Shown here: positions 35,331 through 44,548 of the stretch, piece after piece | Numbering within the stretch: position 1 is the stretch's first letter | Layout: each line of letters starts with the position of its first letter | From: Escarpia spicata | Lineage: Eukaryota > Annelida > Polychaeta > Sabellida > Siboglinidae | Reading direction: 5' to 3' | Length of the DNA stretch: 64,000 nt | Assembly: GCA_963995525.1 (NCBI GenBank) | Contig: OZ023207.1 | Span: 35,664,792-35,728,791, forward strand | Translations under genes and position numbers: made by a program | Notes under the pieces: model-generated | Told to the model about the DNA's origin: nothing | Databases searched by the model: none | Seen by the model: the letters and a program-made list of their open reading frames with translations, nothing else

Positions 35331-36472
35331 CTAATCTAAAATTACTTTTAAGAATTGTATTATAAGTATGTAAGTCAGTTTTAAGTTTATGGTAAGTTTC
35401 ATTCTCGAATACAATTTGTTTCTAAATTTAATCGACGTAATATTGCCCTTGGTAATCCAAGGAGTATTCTTATGCTTATATTTGTTAAATTTAATTACTT
35501 TAATAGGTAAACATTTATCCATAGCTGCAGTAACAATTTCATCGAGGATATTGTAGTTTTCATTCGGATCCGCATGAGTATCTGTGTTAGGTTTATCATA
35601 AAGATTTGAGTTAATTATTTCAGTTTTAAATTTATTGAGTGAATCAGGATTCTGTTGTTTTATTCGTATAAACCTTGGTATCGCATTAGAAGTTTCGACA
35701 TAGTCCAGACTTAGAAAGTACGGAAAGTGATCAGAAATATTGCTCACTAAAATATCAGCTGAGGAGTTGAAGAATCCTTTTGACAAGTTGCATAAACAAT
35801 TATCAATGAGTGTTCCATGATATTCTGAAAGTCGTGTTGGCATAGTAATTTTAGGGAAGAAACCATGTGAAACGATTCTATCGAAATATTAACATATTAT
35901 GGGTTTTTCGTTAATTTTAGCAAGTCAATATTGTAATCTCCTGCAATTATTATTTCACTTTTATATTTTTGTAAATCAACTAAATTTGATGCAAATTCGT
36001 TTGTAAATATACGGTAATTTTCAATTATATGTCTAGGTCGTCTATATATATTTCCAAGAATAATTTTTTTCTTCATGGCACAACATGTTATTTCGATAAA
36101 TTGACCTTCCCAAGTGTCTGTATTAGCATGGATTTGTACAGATTTGTAATTGTATTTGTTGCTGAGATAGATTGCCAAGCCAGCATGTGCACTATAAATT
36201 TTGCCTTTGCATAATAATGTATATCCATCAATTTGAAATAAAGAAGTGCCAGCCTATCATCGAGCCATGTTTCTTGTAAGCACTAATCTCACAGCCACTA
36301 CTTCTGAATGACTCTAGCTTTATTTAAATTCGTCAATTTTTGTATTAAAACTCTGACAGTTTAGGCTTAGCAAAATTAATTTGCTTTGCTTGTTCGTTAA
36401 ATGGTTTATTAAATTATCATGGTCAAAGTATGGTGAATATTGAAAGGGTTCAATATACCCATCTTCATTCAT
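35331..36472 (-). pseudogene. Endonuclease and linker of the CR1-like element
   Basis: The frame starts with an ATG at 36,472-36,470 (MNEDGYIEPFQYSPYF) and reads LILLSLNCQSFNTKIDEF before a stop near 36,320. It resumes LAIYLSNKYNYKSVQI, then LGNIYRRPRH, then EIIIAGDYNIDLLKL (the GDxN active-site motif) to a stop at 35,897. After another break, FNSSADILVSNISDHFPYFL (the SDH motif) follows, then IKQQNPDSLNKFKTEI and a linker with WITKGNITSIKFRNKLYSR. GDYN and SDH are the hallmark APE-type endonuclease residues and both are present. Frame breaks at about 36,320, 35,890 and 35,340 inactivate it. Confidence 0.85.
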
Positions 36473-37150
36473 TTAATCCGTTTTTAATATGTGATAGAGA
36501 GAATGTTTCTCTATACTACCAAATTGCGCTAAGAAATAATTATTATCATATTGGAAAATTTTATAAATAATAGTGCTGTATATTTAAAGGTCACATCATA
36601 TAAACATAGAAAAGAGCTGCACAAGCTATACCCTGAGCTTAATACAAATACTTTTTGTAAAAGAGAATATTACGAATATTCCGCATGCAAATATAACACA
36701 ATGTACTTATTGCATCAGCACAAAATATAATGCACTGTCCCAAAAATAACTAACGCTAAACGTAGTGAAAAAAAAGTATAAATATTGCCCTCCCACAAAA
36801 ATGAAAACAACGTGAATATTGACTGTATATCGATATATATCGATGCACATCATATACCTGTAGACTGATTTGAAATGATTTATACAAAACATCATAGGTA
36901 CTATGAAATACTGTAAATATACACATTGTGGATGTGAATAATAATTACAAGAAGATGAGTCTTCATTAAAAAAGTTGTTTTCCGGCTCAATTCTTGGGCC
37001 AAGCTCATGTATGTTGTCATCTTGAAGTAAATTTATAATATTGTAATGTATTCTCACTATATATTCACATATGTTGGATTCATGGCCATACTATTGCATA
37101 GAAAGTATTTAATTACATCATTGTTTACATATTCCATATGTATTCCACAT
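36473..37150. other. No gene recognised
   Basis: This AT-rich stretch holds scattered minus-strand frames (for example 36,707-37,057) with no family resemblance. It could be degraded leader of the CR1-like element; I see no direct support for that. Confidence 0.35.
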
Positions 37151-37207
37151 AAACACTGTGTGTTTGCCATTGGCGTTTAGCCGATGCTACATTTTTTTTC
37201 TGTCCGG

Positions 37208-37590
37208 TCACGGGTGTTTATTGTCTATCAAGTTGGCGGAGTTCTTGGTCCTACCGTTTCGAAGAAGGCATACGATGCGGCCGTCTGCCGTCCATGTGGC
37301 GGAGACGTTGCTCAGCATTTTTGCTTTGTTGAACAGTTCACTGGGACGTCTGGTAAAGTTTTCCGTGATCAGTAGTTTTGTCCCCTTTGGGCGCCGTTTC
37401 GCTGTGAACACGTTTTGTCGTTGTTGGCATGTTGTGAATCTCACAATAATTGGTCGCAGCTTCGGGTTAGTCGTGTTTGCAGACGATCCAAGACGGTGGC
37501 ATCGGTCGATGTGTCCGTGTCCAGTCGAAATGCCGAGTTTGTTTTGGAAGATGTCCAGCACAGCTGTCTCTGAGTTTGTGATATCGTAAC
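37208..37590 (-). pseudogene. Non-LTR retrotransposon ORF1 (L1-ORF1p-like domain) fragment
   Basis: The minus strand reads ETAVLDIFQNKLGI, IDRCHRLGSSANTTNPKLRP, IIVRFTTCQQRQNVFTAKRR, KGTKLLITENFTRRPSELFN, KAKMLSNVSATWTADGRIVC. The order IDRCHRLG...RPIIVRF...R..VF...KL.G....I.ED.T..R..L...A......W..DGRI is that of the RNA-binding RRM plus C-terminal domain of L1-type ORF1 proteins, which also occurs in ORF1 of other non-LTR elements. The function in the family is RNA chaperoning and particle formation. The N-terminal coiled coil is absent, and the frame breaks just upstream of 37,590. It ends NLIDNKHP with a stop near 37,205. Confidence 0.75.
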
Positions 37591-37898
37591 AACAATGTGT
37601 CTCTATTTGGTGGTGTGCGGTAGTTGTTTACATTATACGGTCATGGCAATAACGAAGGCGGGAGTTCAAGTTTATCAGTCTATTTTTCACTTATCGTTTC
37701 CTGTCGGGGGACCACAGTCCACCAACTGATGCACTTGAACACAATTGGAAACGCTAACTAGTATCAACAAAATCGGTATTTGTGGAGCTCGTTGTGCAAT
37801 TTAAGCTGTCCGTGAGTGGCGCCATCTGGGATGACAGTAACTAAACAGCAACCAAGGCCAGTATTTCCATCATTTTGTTGTTGTTTCAGTTTATCATG

Positions 37899-37915
<17 letters not shown>
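37591..37915. other. No gene recognised
   Basis: This sequence lies between the ORF1 fragment and a TG microsatellite. No assignable content is seen. Confidence 0.35.

Positions 37916-37981
<66 letters not shown>
37895..37981 (+). repeat. (TA)n-(TG)n microsatellite
   Basis: A short TA run is followed by about 33 TG units without interruption. The Cys/Val frame over it is an artefact. Confidence 0.97.
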
Positions 37982-37984
<3 letters not shown>

Positions 37985-38720
37985 CGCCGTCGTCATCATT
38001 GTGCAGCCGTAGTGTCCCGTGTTTGGGTGCAAATGCCTCAGCATGTCCCTTCCAAATCTGCCTGTCTTGGGCTATCCTCTGCCAGATGGTGTCCTTCCAG
38101 TCTCTCCCCCGTCTCGCCGGTCTTCCTCTAGATCGTTTCCCTTCGTAAGGTCTCCTACGCGATGTCCATCGGTTATCTCATGGTCTGCTTACGTGCCCTC
38201 CCCAGGTACACATTTGTCTTCTGATTAGTTCTATCACGTCTATGACCTTTGTCTTCTCTCTTACCCAGATGTTTGTTTTTCTCTCCCGAAATGTGATGTC
38301 TAAGATACTTCTTTCCATGATTGTTTGTGCGGTTGCTAGCTTGTTCTTTGCTTGGATGGTGTGTGCCCAAGTTTCCGCGCCGTGTCATCGCTGTAAATAT
38401 GCATGAGTTGTAGACCTATCTCTTTAAGCAGGTTCGAAAGTTACCCTTGAAGATGTCGCGGTGTATGGTGAATGCTGTTCAGCCCGCGTTGATTCTTCTT
38501 TTAATCGCCTTGTCCTGGTTTTTGTCTCTAATACTGGATCGCTGTCCCAGATAGACATAGATTTCAACGTTCTCTATCTGCGTGGTGTTGATATGTATTG
38601 GTGTTTTCTAGCATAATTTTTGTCTTCGAAATGTTCATCTTCAGACCTTGTTTTTACAATTTCATCAGCTAGCTCGGTGTTGTAGCGCTCATGAGTGTGA
38701 CGTCGGCGAAGCGAAGATGA
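37985..38720 (-). pseudogene. Endonuclease-reverse transcriptase, C-terminal region, minus strand
   Basis: Pieced across frames, the minus strand reads ENVEIYVYLGQRSSIRDKNQ, INAGWTAFT-like text, RDIFKGNFRTCLKR, VYNSCI, then ETWAHTIQAKNKLATAQTIM, EKSILDITFRERKTNIWVRE, KTKVIDVIELIRRQMCTWGG, HVSR and, near 38,110, KRSRGRPARRGRDWKDTIWQ. This is the familiar C-terminal third of endonuclease-reverse transcriptases (YLGQ...W..F...I......LK...YN.CVLP...YG.ETW....). At least three frame changes and one stop are needed to follow it, so it is a dead fragment. The C-terminus abuts the TG microsatellite. Confidence 0.8.
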
Positions 38721-38723
38721 CTT

Positions 38724-38750
38724 GGATATTCTCCGCCTAGCCTCTGGTTT

Positions 38751-38807
<57 letters not shown>

Positions 38808-38831
38808 CCAGAGTCTGGGCTTAGAATATCC
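38724..38831. repeat. Imperfect inverted repeat around a (TA)n core
   Basis: Left arm 38,724-38,751 (GGATATTCTCCGCCTAGCCT and on to GGTTTC) and right arm 38,804-38,831 are imperfect inverted copies. They flank about 50 bases of TA (38,755-38,803). The left arm also lies at the start of the RT fragment. Confidence 0.7.
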
Positions 38832-38862
38832 GAGTCTGTACATATATGTATATATATATATT

Positions 38863-38905
38863 ATATAGAATTAACAAATTAACAATTGAAATGAACCCAT
38901 GCCTG

Positions 38906-38951
<46 letters not shown>

Positions 38952-38984
38952 TTCATTTCAATTGTTAATTTGTTAATTCTATAT
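38863..38984. repeat. Palindromic element with (TA)n core, copy 1
   Basis: Arms 38,863-38,895 and 38,952-38,984 are perfect 33-base inverted copies. They contain AATTAACAAATTAACAATTG and flank a TA-rich loop. The left arm continues as ATGAACCCATGCCTGATATA, which is shared with the larger palindrome at 39,004. Confidence 0.9.
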
Positions 38985-39003
38985 ATATATATACAAATTA
39001 CGC

Positions 39004-39059
39004 CTAAATAAAATTACGTTAATTGAATTAACAAATTAACAATTGAAATGAACCCATGC

Positions 39060-39099
<40 letters not shown>

Positions 39100-40430
39100 G
39101 GTATGAACGCAGAGCATACTGTATTTTATGCAATGGCCAGGACAGGCCTAGTGCGGGTAGTGAGATACGGTGGGGTGGTCACAGGTTCCTCTTGGTGACC
39201 TTGTGGCGGAATGGCCCCACCTTTTTGTAATTGCATGTGTCTATTGGTGGTGGAATGTTTGTATTGTTTGCTTAGGTTTATATTCATAGTGGTTTTATAC
39301 CTCTATAGCGACAAATAATGTATGTCTGTATATTGTCGTCATGTTGTAGGAATGTGTGCCTGAGAAACTTTGATGGGGCTGTACAAGGGTTCAGTTTCCC
39401 ATCTGGTTTGCATGTTAGACATCACATTCCTACTATCGTTATGCCCAAAAGTGGCTGCATTAGAAGCAATCCACTTTCCAATAAAAACGTCATCCTTTGG
39501 CCAATTTCAATTCTCAAACTACAATGGGCTTGTGTTGGTTATTGCATAAATGAAGGTATGAACGCAGAGCATACTGTATTTTATGCAATGGCCAGGACAG
39601 GCCTAGTGCGGGTAGTGAGATAACTGGCTGAGGCGATAATTACTTCCAGCTGTTTGGCTTAATAAAACCGCCCAGCGCCTTCAGCCAATCATGACATTCC
39701 AGGATTAGGCCCCAGCGTACGATTTGGATTAGCGGTTAAGCCGCCACTTGCGCGTTAGGTATCTGTGTCTCATGTCGTGTATATCCTGATATTTCTAAAT
39801 CCGCCCTCCTCCCCACCTTTTTGCCTAGGCACGTTTAGTTAAACAACTATTGTACACCGTTGGTAGAAAAAGAAGTTGGAAAATGTCGCAACGCTTTCCC
39901 AAATTTCGGAGTTAACACAGGGCATATCCCAAATTCTTGAATGTGTTGGGTTTTGGTGCGTCGACAGGCTTTTTGTTTTACAAACGGTATATATTTTTCC
40001 TTATGTTTATACAGGATAGGCGGAATGGCCCCACCTTTTTGTAATTGCATGTGTCTATTGGTGGTGGAATGTTTGTATTGTTTGCTTAGGTTTATATTCA
40101 TAGTGGTTTTATACCTCTATAGCGACAAATAATGTATGTCTGTATATTGTCGTCATGTTGTAGGAATGTGTGCCTGAGAAACTTTGATGGGGCTTTACAA
40201 GGGTTCAGTTTCCCATCTGGTTTGCATGTTAGACATCACATTCCTACTATCTTTATGCCCAAAAGTGGCTGCATTAGAAGCAATCCACTTTCCAATAAAA
40301 AACGTCATCCTTTGGCCAATTTCAATTCTCAAACTACAATGGGCTTGTGTTGGTTATTGCATAAATATATATCAGGCATGGGTTCATTTTAATTGTTAAT
40401 TTGTTAATTCAATTAACGTAATTTTATTTA
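39004..40430. repeat. Palindromic element, copy 2, split by a tyrosine-recombinase element
   Basis: Left arm 39,004-39,068 and right arm 40,367-40,430 are inverted copies (about 64 bases with one mismatch and one indel at most). They share the core ATGAACCCATGCCTGATATA with copy 1. In copy 1 the arms are separated only by TA repeats; here the 1.27-kb element at 39,097-40,366 sits between them. I therefore infer insertion of that element into the TA core. Confidence 0.85.
39097..40366 (+). mobile_element. Ngaro-like element with split direct repeats, coding region deleted
   Basis: The repeat order is a (39,097-39,167), unique 37 bases, b (39,205-39,551), a' (39,552-39,622), unique 396 bases, b' (40,019-40,366). 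Copies a and a' (71 bases) are identical; b and b' differ by two substitutions and one indel in about 347 bases. The a-[internal]-b-a'-b' order is the 'split direct repeat' plan (A1-ORF-B1-A2-B2) of Ngaro-type tyrosine-recombinase retrotransposons. Almost all internal sequence is gone. Short frames within b (such as the 61-residue run starting at 39,370) are not convincing genes. The call rests on architecture plus the related element at 52,525. Confidence 0.7.
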
Positions 40431-40572
40431 ATTCATTAGCTTTCTCAAAATACGCAACGTAAATATATATTTGTATACGAATGTATTTATGCAGACTAGC
40501 GACCGCTGATTTTGAATTGAATGATTTTGGACATGTCCCGAGTTATTCATTTTTCGCTCGCTTATCTATTTA

Positions 40573-40581
40573 ATATATATA

Positions 40582-40632
<51 letters not shown>
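40573..40632. repeat. (TA)n microsatellite
   Basis: This is a TA run with one phase break and a few interruptions, ending in ACATATACATATATG. Confidence 0.9.
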
Positions 40633-40633
<1 letters not shown>

Positions 40634-40879
40634 GTTTCTGATGGGAATATTTACGTCAGTTTACTAACACTAGCAGCGAATGTCCTTGTCGAGTCGATGA
40701 GAAATTTGGTTACTGATTGTAATGTGGGTCTATGGAACAAAAGCGGACACCAACGGAGCAACCTTCTTTTTCAAACGTTTTAAACAAAACTACTTGCAAC
40801 TTCCGGCGTTGAGATTCAGGTCAAATATGAGTCGATTTTCGTGCATGCGCGAAACCTGCCAATCTTCACTGCGCCCAAT

Positions 40880-41097
40880 TAGAAGCCATTGTGTAACGTT
40901 TCGCTGATTGGACGACATCGACAATGATGGTGAAGCGTTCGTGACACGGTGTGACCAATGGGTGATCTAGCTTATGTGACGACGGTGGCACACACCGAGA
41001 CGCTCTAGTCCTGTCTTCGCCAGTTGCAATTTAACGCCAGCACCGCGAAAGACTGATCTGTCATTGCCTTAGCTACATTGTACACAACTTGCGGAAG
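40880..41097 (+). promoter_or_regulatory. Promoter-like, CpG-richer region with two CCAAT boxes
   Basis: This is one of the few stretches with many CpG dinucleotides (GTGACGACGG, CACCGCGAAAG, CGACATCGAC). It contains ATTGG at 40,907 (an inverted CCAAT) and CCAAT at 40,955, and no repeat copy elsewhere in the window was noticed. A short start-codon frame follows at 41,098. The composition suggests a housekeeping-type promoter, but no transcription evidence can be read from sequence. Confidence 0.35.
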
Positions 41098-41133
41098 ATG
41101 TGGTTGATCAGCTGCTTCGGAAAGGGATTCATG
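41098..41133 (+). CDS. Candidate short first coding exon
   Basis: ATG at 41,098 has purines at -3 (GGAAG before ATG). It opens MWLISCFGKGFM, followed at 41,134 by GTATGG, a possible splice donor. If not spliced, the frame ends after 19 codons. The short exon, a favourable start context and the CpG-rich region upstream are consistent with a first exon, but no downstream exon on this strand was identified. It may be chance. Confidence 0.2.
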
Positions 41134-41661
41134 GTATGGTGTTCAGGTCAATATTAGTAATGTAATATAATGATATGAGTGATCGTTATATTTAATCAGC
41201 ATTCTAGCTATACAACAATGCTGTGTAATTATCTTGTAGGCATATGGTATGTGAGGAAATGTCGATACTTGAATTGCAAGTCATATTTTGGAAGTAGTCT
41301 ATCTCCAATTTCTTTCAGAAAGATGGTGCAATATACATAACACAAATATATTAGTGCCATGCGAGGATGTCGTCACATTCCAATGGTGTGTCTAAGTGGT
41401 CACTATCTCAAATCATAAACAAACCACGTTAACTTTAAATTGTATTCTCATTGGCAACACATTTGGCATGTTTAGGAGTTATTGCATGATCACCGATAAA
41501 CAACACCAATGATGTAAAACAAACAATATTCATAGATGATATAAGATAAGACAAATAAAGGAGTGTACCAGAAGCAAGCATATCATGTCTACTCTCATGA
41601 CCACAACAAAGTCAAACTTCACCCAACGCCTGCTCTTTCGTCCGGGTTCAGCTGTTCTTAC

Positions 41662-41762
41662 CTTCATATGTAGTGTGTGTTGGTCATCTGCTTCAGCAAG
41701 ACGGGCTAGTGACAGGTATTTTTCGTTGAGACGAATGTCAAGAGGCGTTAATCCAGAGACAA
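41662..41762 (-). CDS. Candidate internal exon, minus strand
   Basis: The minus strand reads TTTTGCTGCCAG (acceptor-like, ending just before 41,762), then 101 bases in an open frame encoding SGLTPLDIRLNEKYLSLARL and AEADDQHTLHMK. It then meets GTAAGA, a strong donor consensus, at 41,661. The open frame extends past both sites (41,772-41,530), so coding potential and splice sites agree. The composition looks protein-like (charged, helical). I do not recognise the family, and the polypyrimidine tract is weak. It could also be part of an unrecognised element. Confidence 0.3.
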
Positions 41763-42151
41763 CTGGCAGCAAAATAGTTGGTGTCGATCAGATGCATCCA
41801 AACACCAGATGGAGGCTGTTATTTGGTTTCGCATTCTCCTTCTTCTTCTGTGTACCGTCGCATGCGTTCGCGGTTGTTTACATTTTACATTTTTATTACT
41901 CTCCTGAGTATCTGTTATTTTCATTCTCTGACGTCCTCTGCATTTTGCGCGATCACTATATGTTCTAGCTTTCTCTTTCTCATTACATTCTTTTTCAGCC
42001 TATTTATCAAGGACATCCACTTATTTTCTTCGAAGAATTACAAGATGTATAATATGACACGTTTGCATTCAGAGTTAAATATATGGGCAATTTCAAATTA
42101 ATCTAGGCCACTAGTGTCTTACACGGGCATAATTTCAAAATCAAGTAGAAT

Positions 42152-42413
42152 AGGCGGATTTAGGGAGCCCGGAGGGCACGTGTCCCCCTAGATATTTGTC
42201 CCCAGGCCCTTGGAATGTGCCCCCGTTCAGGTTACAATAAGCTCATGCCGACGCGGTAGCGAACTATTTTAAATAGCACCCCCTAGTCTTCCGATGTCAC
42301 AGACGAGCCAACGCCGAAGCTGAAGGTGAAGAACAGCTGAGGGTATGGCGGCGCGGCAGCAAAAAAATGTTGTTGTGCCCCCTCCCGACTACCCTCTCTG
42401 GATCCGCCCCTGA
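42152..42413. mobile_element. Short non-autonomous DNA element with terminal inverted repeats (candidate)
   Basis: The left end (AGGCGGATTTAGGGAGCCC) and the inverse of the right end (CAGGGGCGGATCCAGAGAGG) are imperfect inverted copies. The 260-base interior is GC-rich compared with its flanks (CCCCCTAG, CCCCTCCCGAC). The CAGGGGCGGATCCAG-type terminus is seen in many animal short DNA elements. I could not read a clear target-site duplication. Confidence 0.45.
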
Positions 42414-42857
42414 GTAATGTATATGTTACGTAATAACAGAAACAATTGAAGTCCATAGTAAATTTTGTTTTTGGAAATATCTTTGTTTTTAATGCAATTT
42501 GTTTGTTTTTGAGCATAAAATCAAACAATGATAACATAATTTCATGGTAAAATTGAACATGTTGTTAGATCATCCTGGTGGTAAATAATATACATTTGGT
42601 GCAACTGATCACCCCAATTGTTTAAAATGTAGCACACTGTTGTATACTTGTATGCCAGTGAATGTCACCATTGAACGAGTATAATTCAAAAAAACATTTA
42701 ATTGGCAGAACAACTTAAAAAACACACGTGGTCATTTCCACAAAACAAGGTGGCAGACACTGTAAAGCAATTGGTCACAGTCTGGTCAATGGTCATTAGA
42801 GGGTTGTTCAATAATAACAACGAGTGCCACTGACATGCAATAGCATGGACTGCAATG

Positions 42858-43376
42858 TCAATCGAACACCATCTCGATTTCTCTGGTAAGCATCCAGCCA
42901 CGCTGCAATGAATGCACGAAGACTACTCGTACACAAATATCCACCACTGTTTATAGCCAGATACTCATTCACACAGCTGAGTGAACTGGAGCAACGTATA
43001 GTGAACGAATTTGCCCAAGCTTCTACACCGCCGCACAGGATTCGAACCCGGGTTCTCTTGGTCGAGAGTGCGAAGCTCTAGCCGCTGCACTACGGCTTTG
43101 CACAGGAGAATATTTTTAAGGATAGCGATAGTTTGTTCCTTAAATGGTAAATCTAAGCACTTTCATGAAATATAATTGTTTTTTCGTGCTTCAAACACAC
43201 AACACTACGTATAGTTATTAACTATGCTATTGTCTGCATATTGTGAAGAACCTTAAATAACCTTATCGATATAACTACACAAATATAATCCAGTAAATGT
43301 TAAGTCACAAACATGTCCACTGTGTTAAAAAAACAAGCATGATTTAATGGCAATAAGAAAAGAAAGTCAATATTTA
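42858..43376 (-). repeat. tRNA-derived repeat, copy 2
   Basis: The minus strand holds a tRNA-like region (43,097-43,024) with TAGTGCAGCGGCTAGAGC (A-box-like, at about 43,092) and a perfect B box GGTTCGAATCC (43,048-43,038). These would serve as RNA polymerase III promoter elements. It aligns over about 518 bases with 31,785-32,302. The B box is intact here and damaged in the other copy. The homology upstream of the tRNA-like part is not explained by a standard SINE. Confidence 0.75.
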
Positions 43377-44139
43377 AAACTTAATCGTAATAGTTCAGAT
43401 CTTTCATATGAACCACTGTAAACTCCAACTTGATTTGTAACACTTGGTGGGTATCATTATCATGATTATACTACTAGTTTATAATTTTTGTCATAGTCAT
43501 CTCCAAATCCATGTAAGCATCCTTTGGCAGGCTAAAAGCATCACGATGAATATATAGTAATATTCTTCAGTCATTTGTTTAGAATGTATGGTATTCCTAC
43601 CCTTCAGATCATGAGTCGGAGTGGACATTCGGTAGACATTCTATTTGTCCCAGATTCAAACTGAACAAGAAGTAAATTGTCATTGTTTGTTGCCACATGT
43701 AACACTTACATAATTGTCATTAACAATGACTGATAAATATTTTTTTATATTGCTGCATTTTGAAAGAGAACAGAAAGTTTGCCTGTGTCGGAGTTTTTGA
43801 ATGTTTACTGTTATCTGCTTAGCCTCTCATATTATTTTCATTATAGAATATAATGAAATTGTGGTTTGCATTATGTAGTATGACATATAGCTCAAGTAGA
43901 TGTGTCGGAGGGACATTTTGGATGAAAAAAATGCCCAACAATTGTTGATGGGTGTACATATCAAATGTATTAATGTACACCCATATAGGATGCCATATGC
44001 TTTATGGTAAACACAAGGCTTCTTAGCTAGGCGTAAATTATTTCTAAGGTGCTTGTGGTTTCAGATGATGACACTTTATATAAGTGAAAATACAGAATGA
44101 GACACAAAATTCCGTCGAAAAGTATATACTTTATTGGCA
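43377..44139. other. No gene recognised
   Basis: This AT-rich intergenic stretch leads up to the SGNH-like gene. No repeat copy or coding signal was recognised. A GGGTGTACAT and an inverted ATGTACACCC flank 43,953-43,983 as a small hairpin. Confidence 0.4.
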
Positions 44140-44330
44140 CTATGTCAGTCATTACCAACAATATTGCATTACATATCGTGTTCAAACATATTGTACCGGT
44201 TAAAACACATATAATCGTGAATTTGCGCGCCGCTGATCTTCTATCATTACTGAAACGACCATGGCGTTGTATGTGACATTACCTGCTTCTAGAGAACGTG
44301 AACAAACTTAAATACATGATCACTAACAAA
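44140..44330. repeat. Dispersed repeat block C, copy 2
   Basis: This copy shares ACATATAATCGTGAATTTGC, GCGCGCCG and an ACATTACCTGCTTCTAGA-like motif with 9,970-10,060 and 58,270-58,350. It ends about 150 bases before the first exon boundary of the SGNH-like gene. Confidence 0.6.
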
Positions 44331-44469
44331 TATACTAACTTCCTTCCTCTACTTTTATTATTGATTAATACAGGTAAAATATACACTAAAATTGCCTCAC
44401 CGAAATATTGCTAACAGGGTGATATAGCAACATAATGGGTCACCCAGCAATTATCCTATACATTACTGC

Positions 44470-44484
44470 AATTCTCTGTTTCAG
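44470..44484 (+). promoter_or_regulatory. Candidate 3' splice site upstream of the SGNH-like start codon
   Basis: ATTCTCTGTTTCAG is a good acceptor with a pyrimidine tract. If it is used, the coding exon begins at 44,485 with 64 bases of 5' UTR before the ATG at 44,549. Confidence 0.3.
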
Positions 44485-44548
44485 ACAGTCGTGACATACC
44501 GTGAAGAACAACTCATTTAGCAAAGAGTAATTGGTAATATCGAATACC

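Larger units (their letters stand above)
33170..36472 (-). mobile_element. CR1/Jockey-like non-LTR retrotransposon, nearly full ORF2, degenerate
   Basis: On the minus strand the order is: endonuclease (36,472-35,750), linker (35,750-34,920), RT (34,800-34,300) and C-terminal region (33,980-33,480). A 3' end of repeated CAGAACT (read on plus at about 33,170-33,187) is typical of CR1-like tails. Many stops and several frame changes separate the open pieces, so it is dead. ORF1 is not seen upstream, although a separate ORF1 piece lies at 37,208 on the same strand. The element adjoins the tyrosine recombinase remnant at 33,140. Confidence 0.85.

Noticed and set aside
43024..43097. Functional tRNA gene on the minus strand
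   Set aside because: The B box is perfect and the A-box-like region is present, but a convincing acceptor stem was not found and the whole region is a repeat with a second degraded copy.
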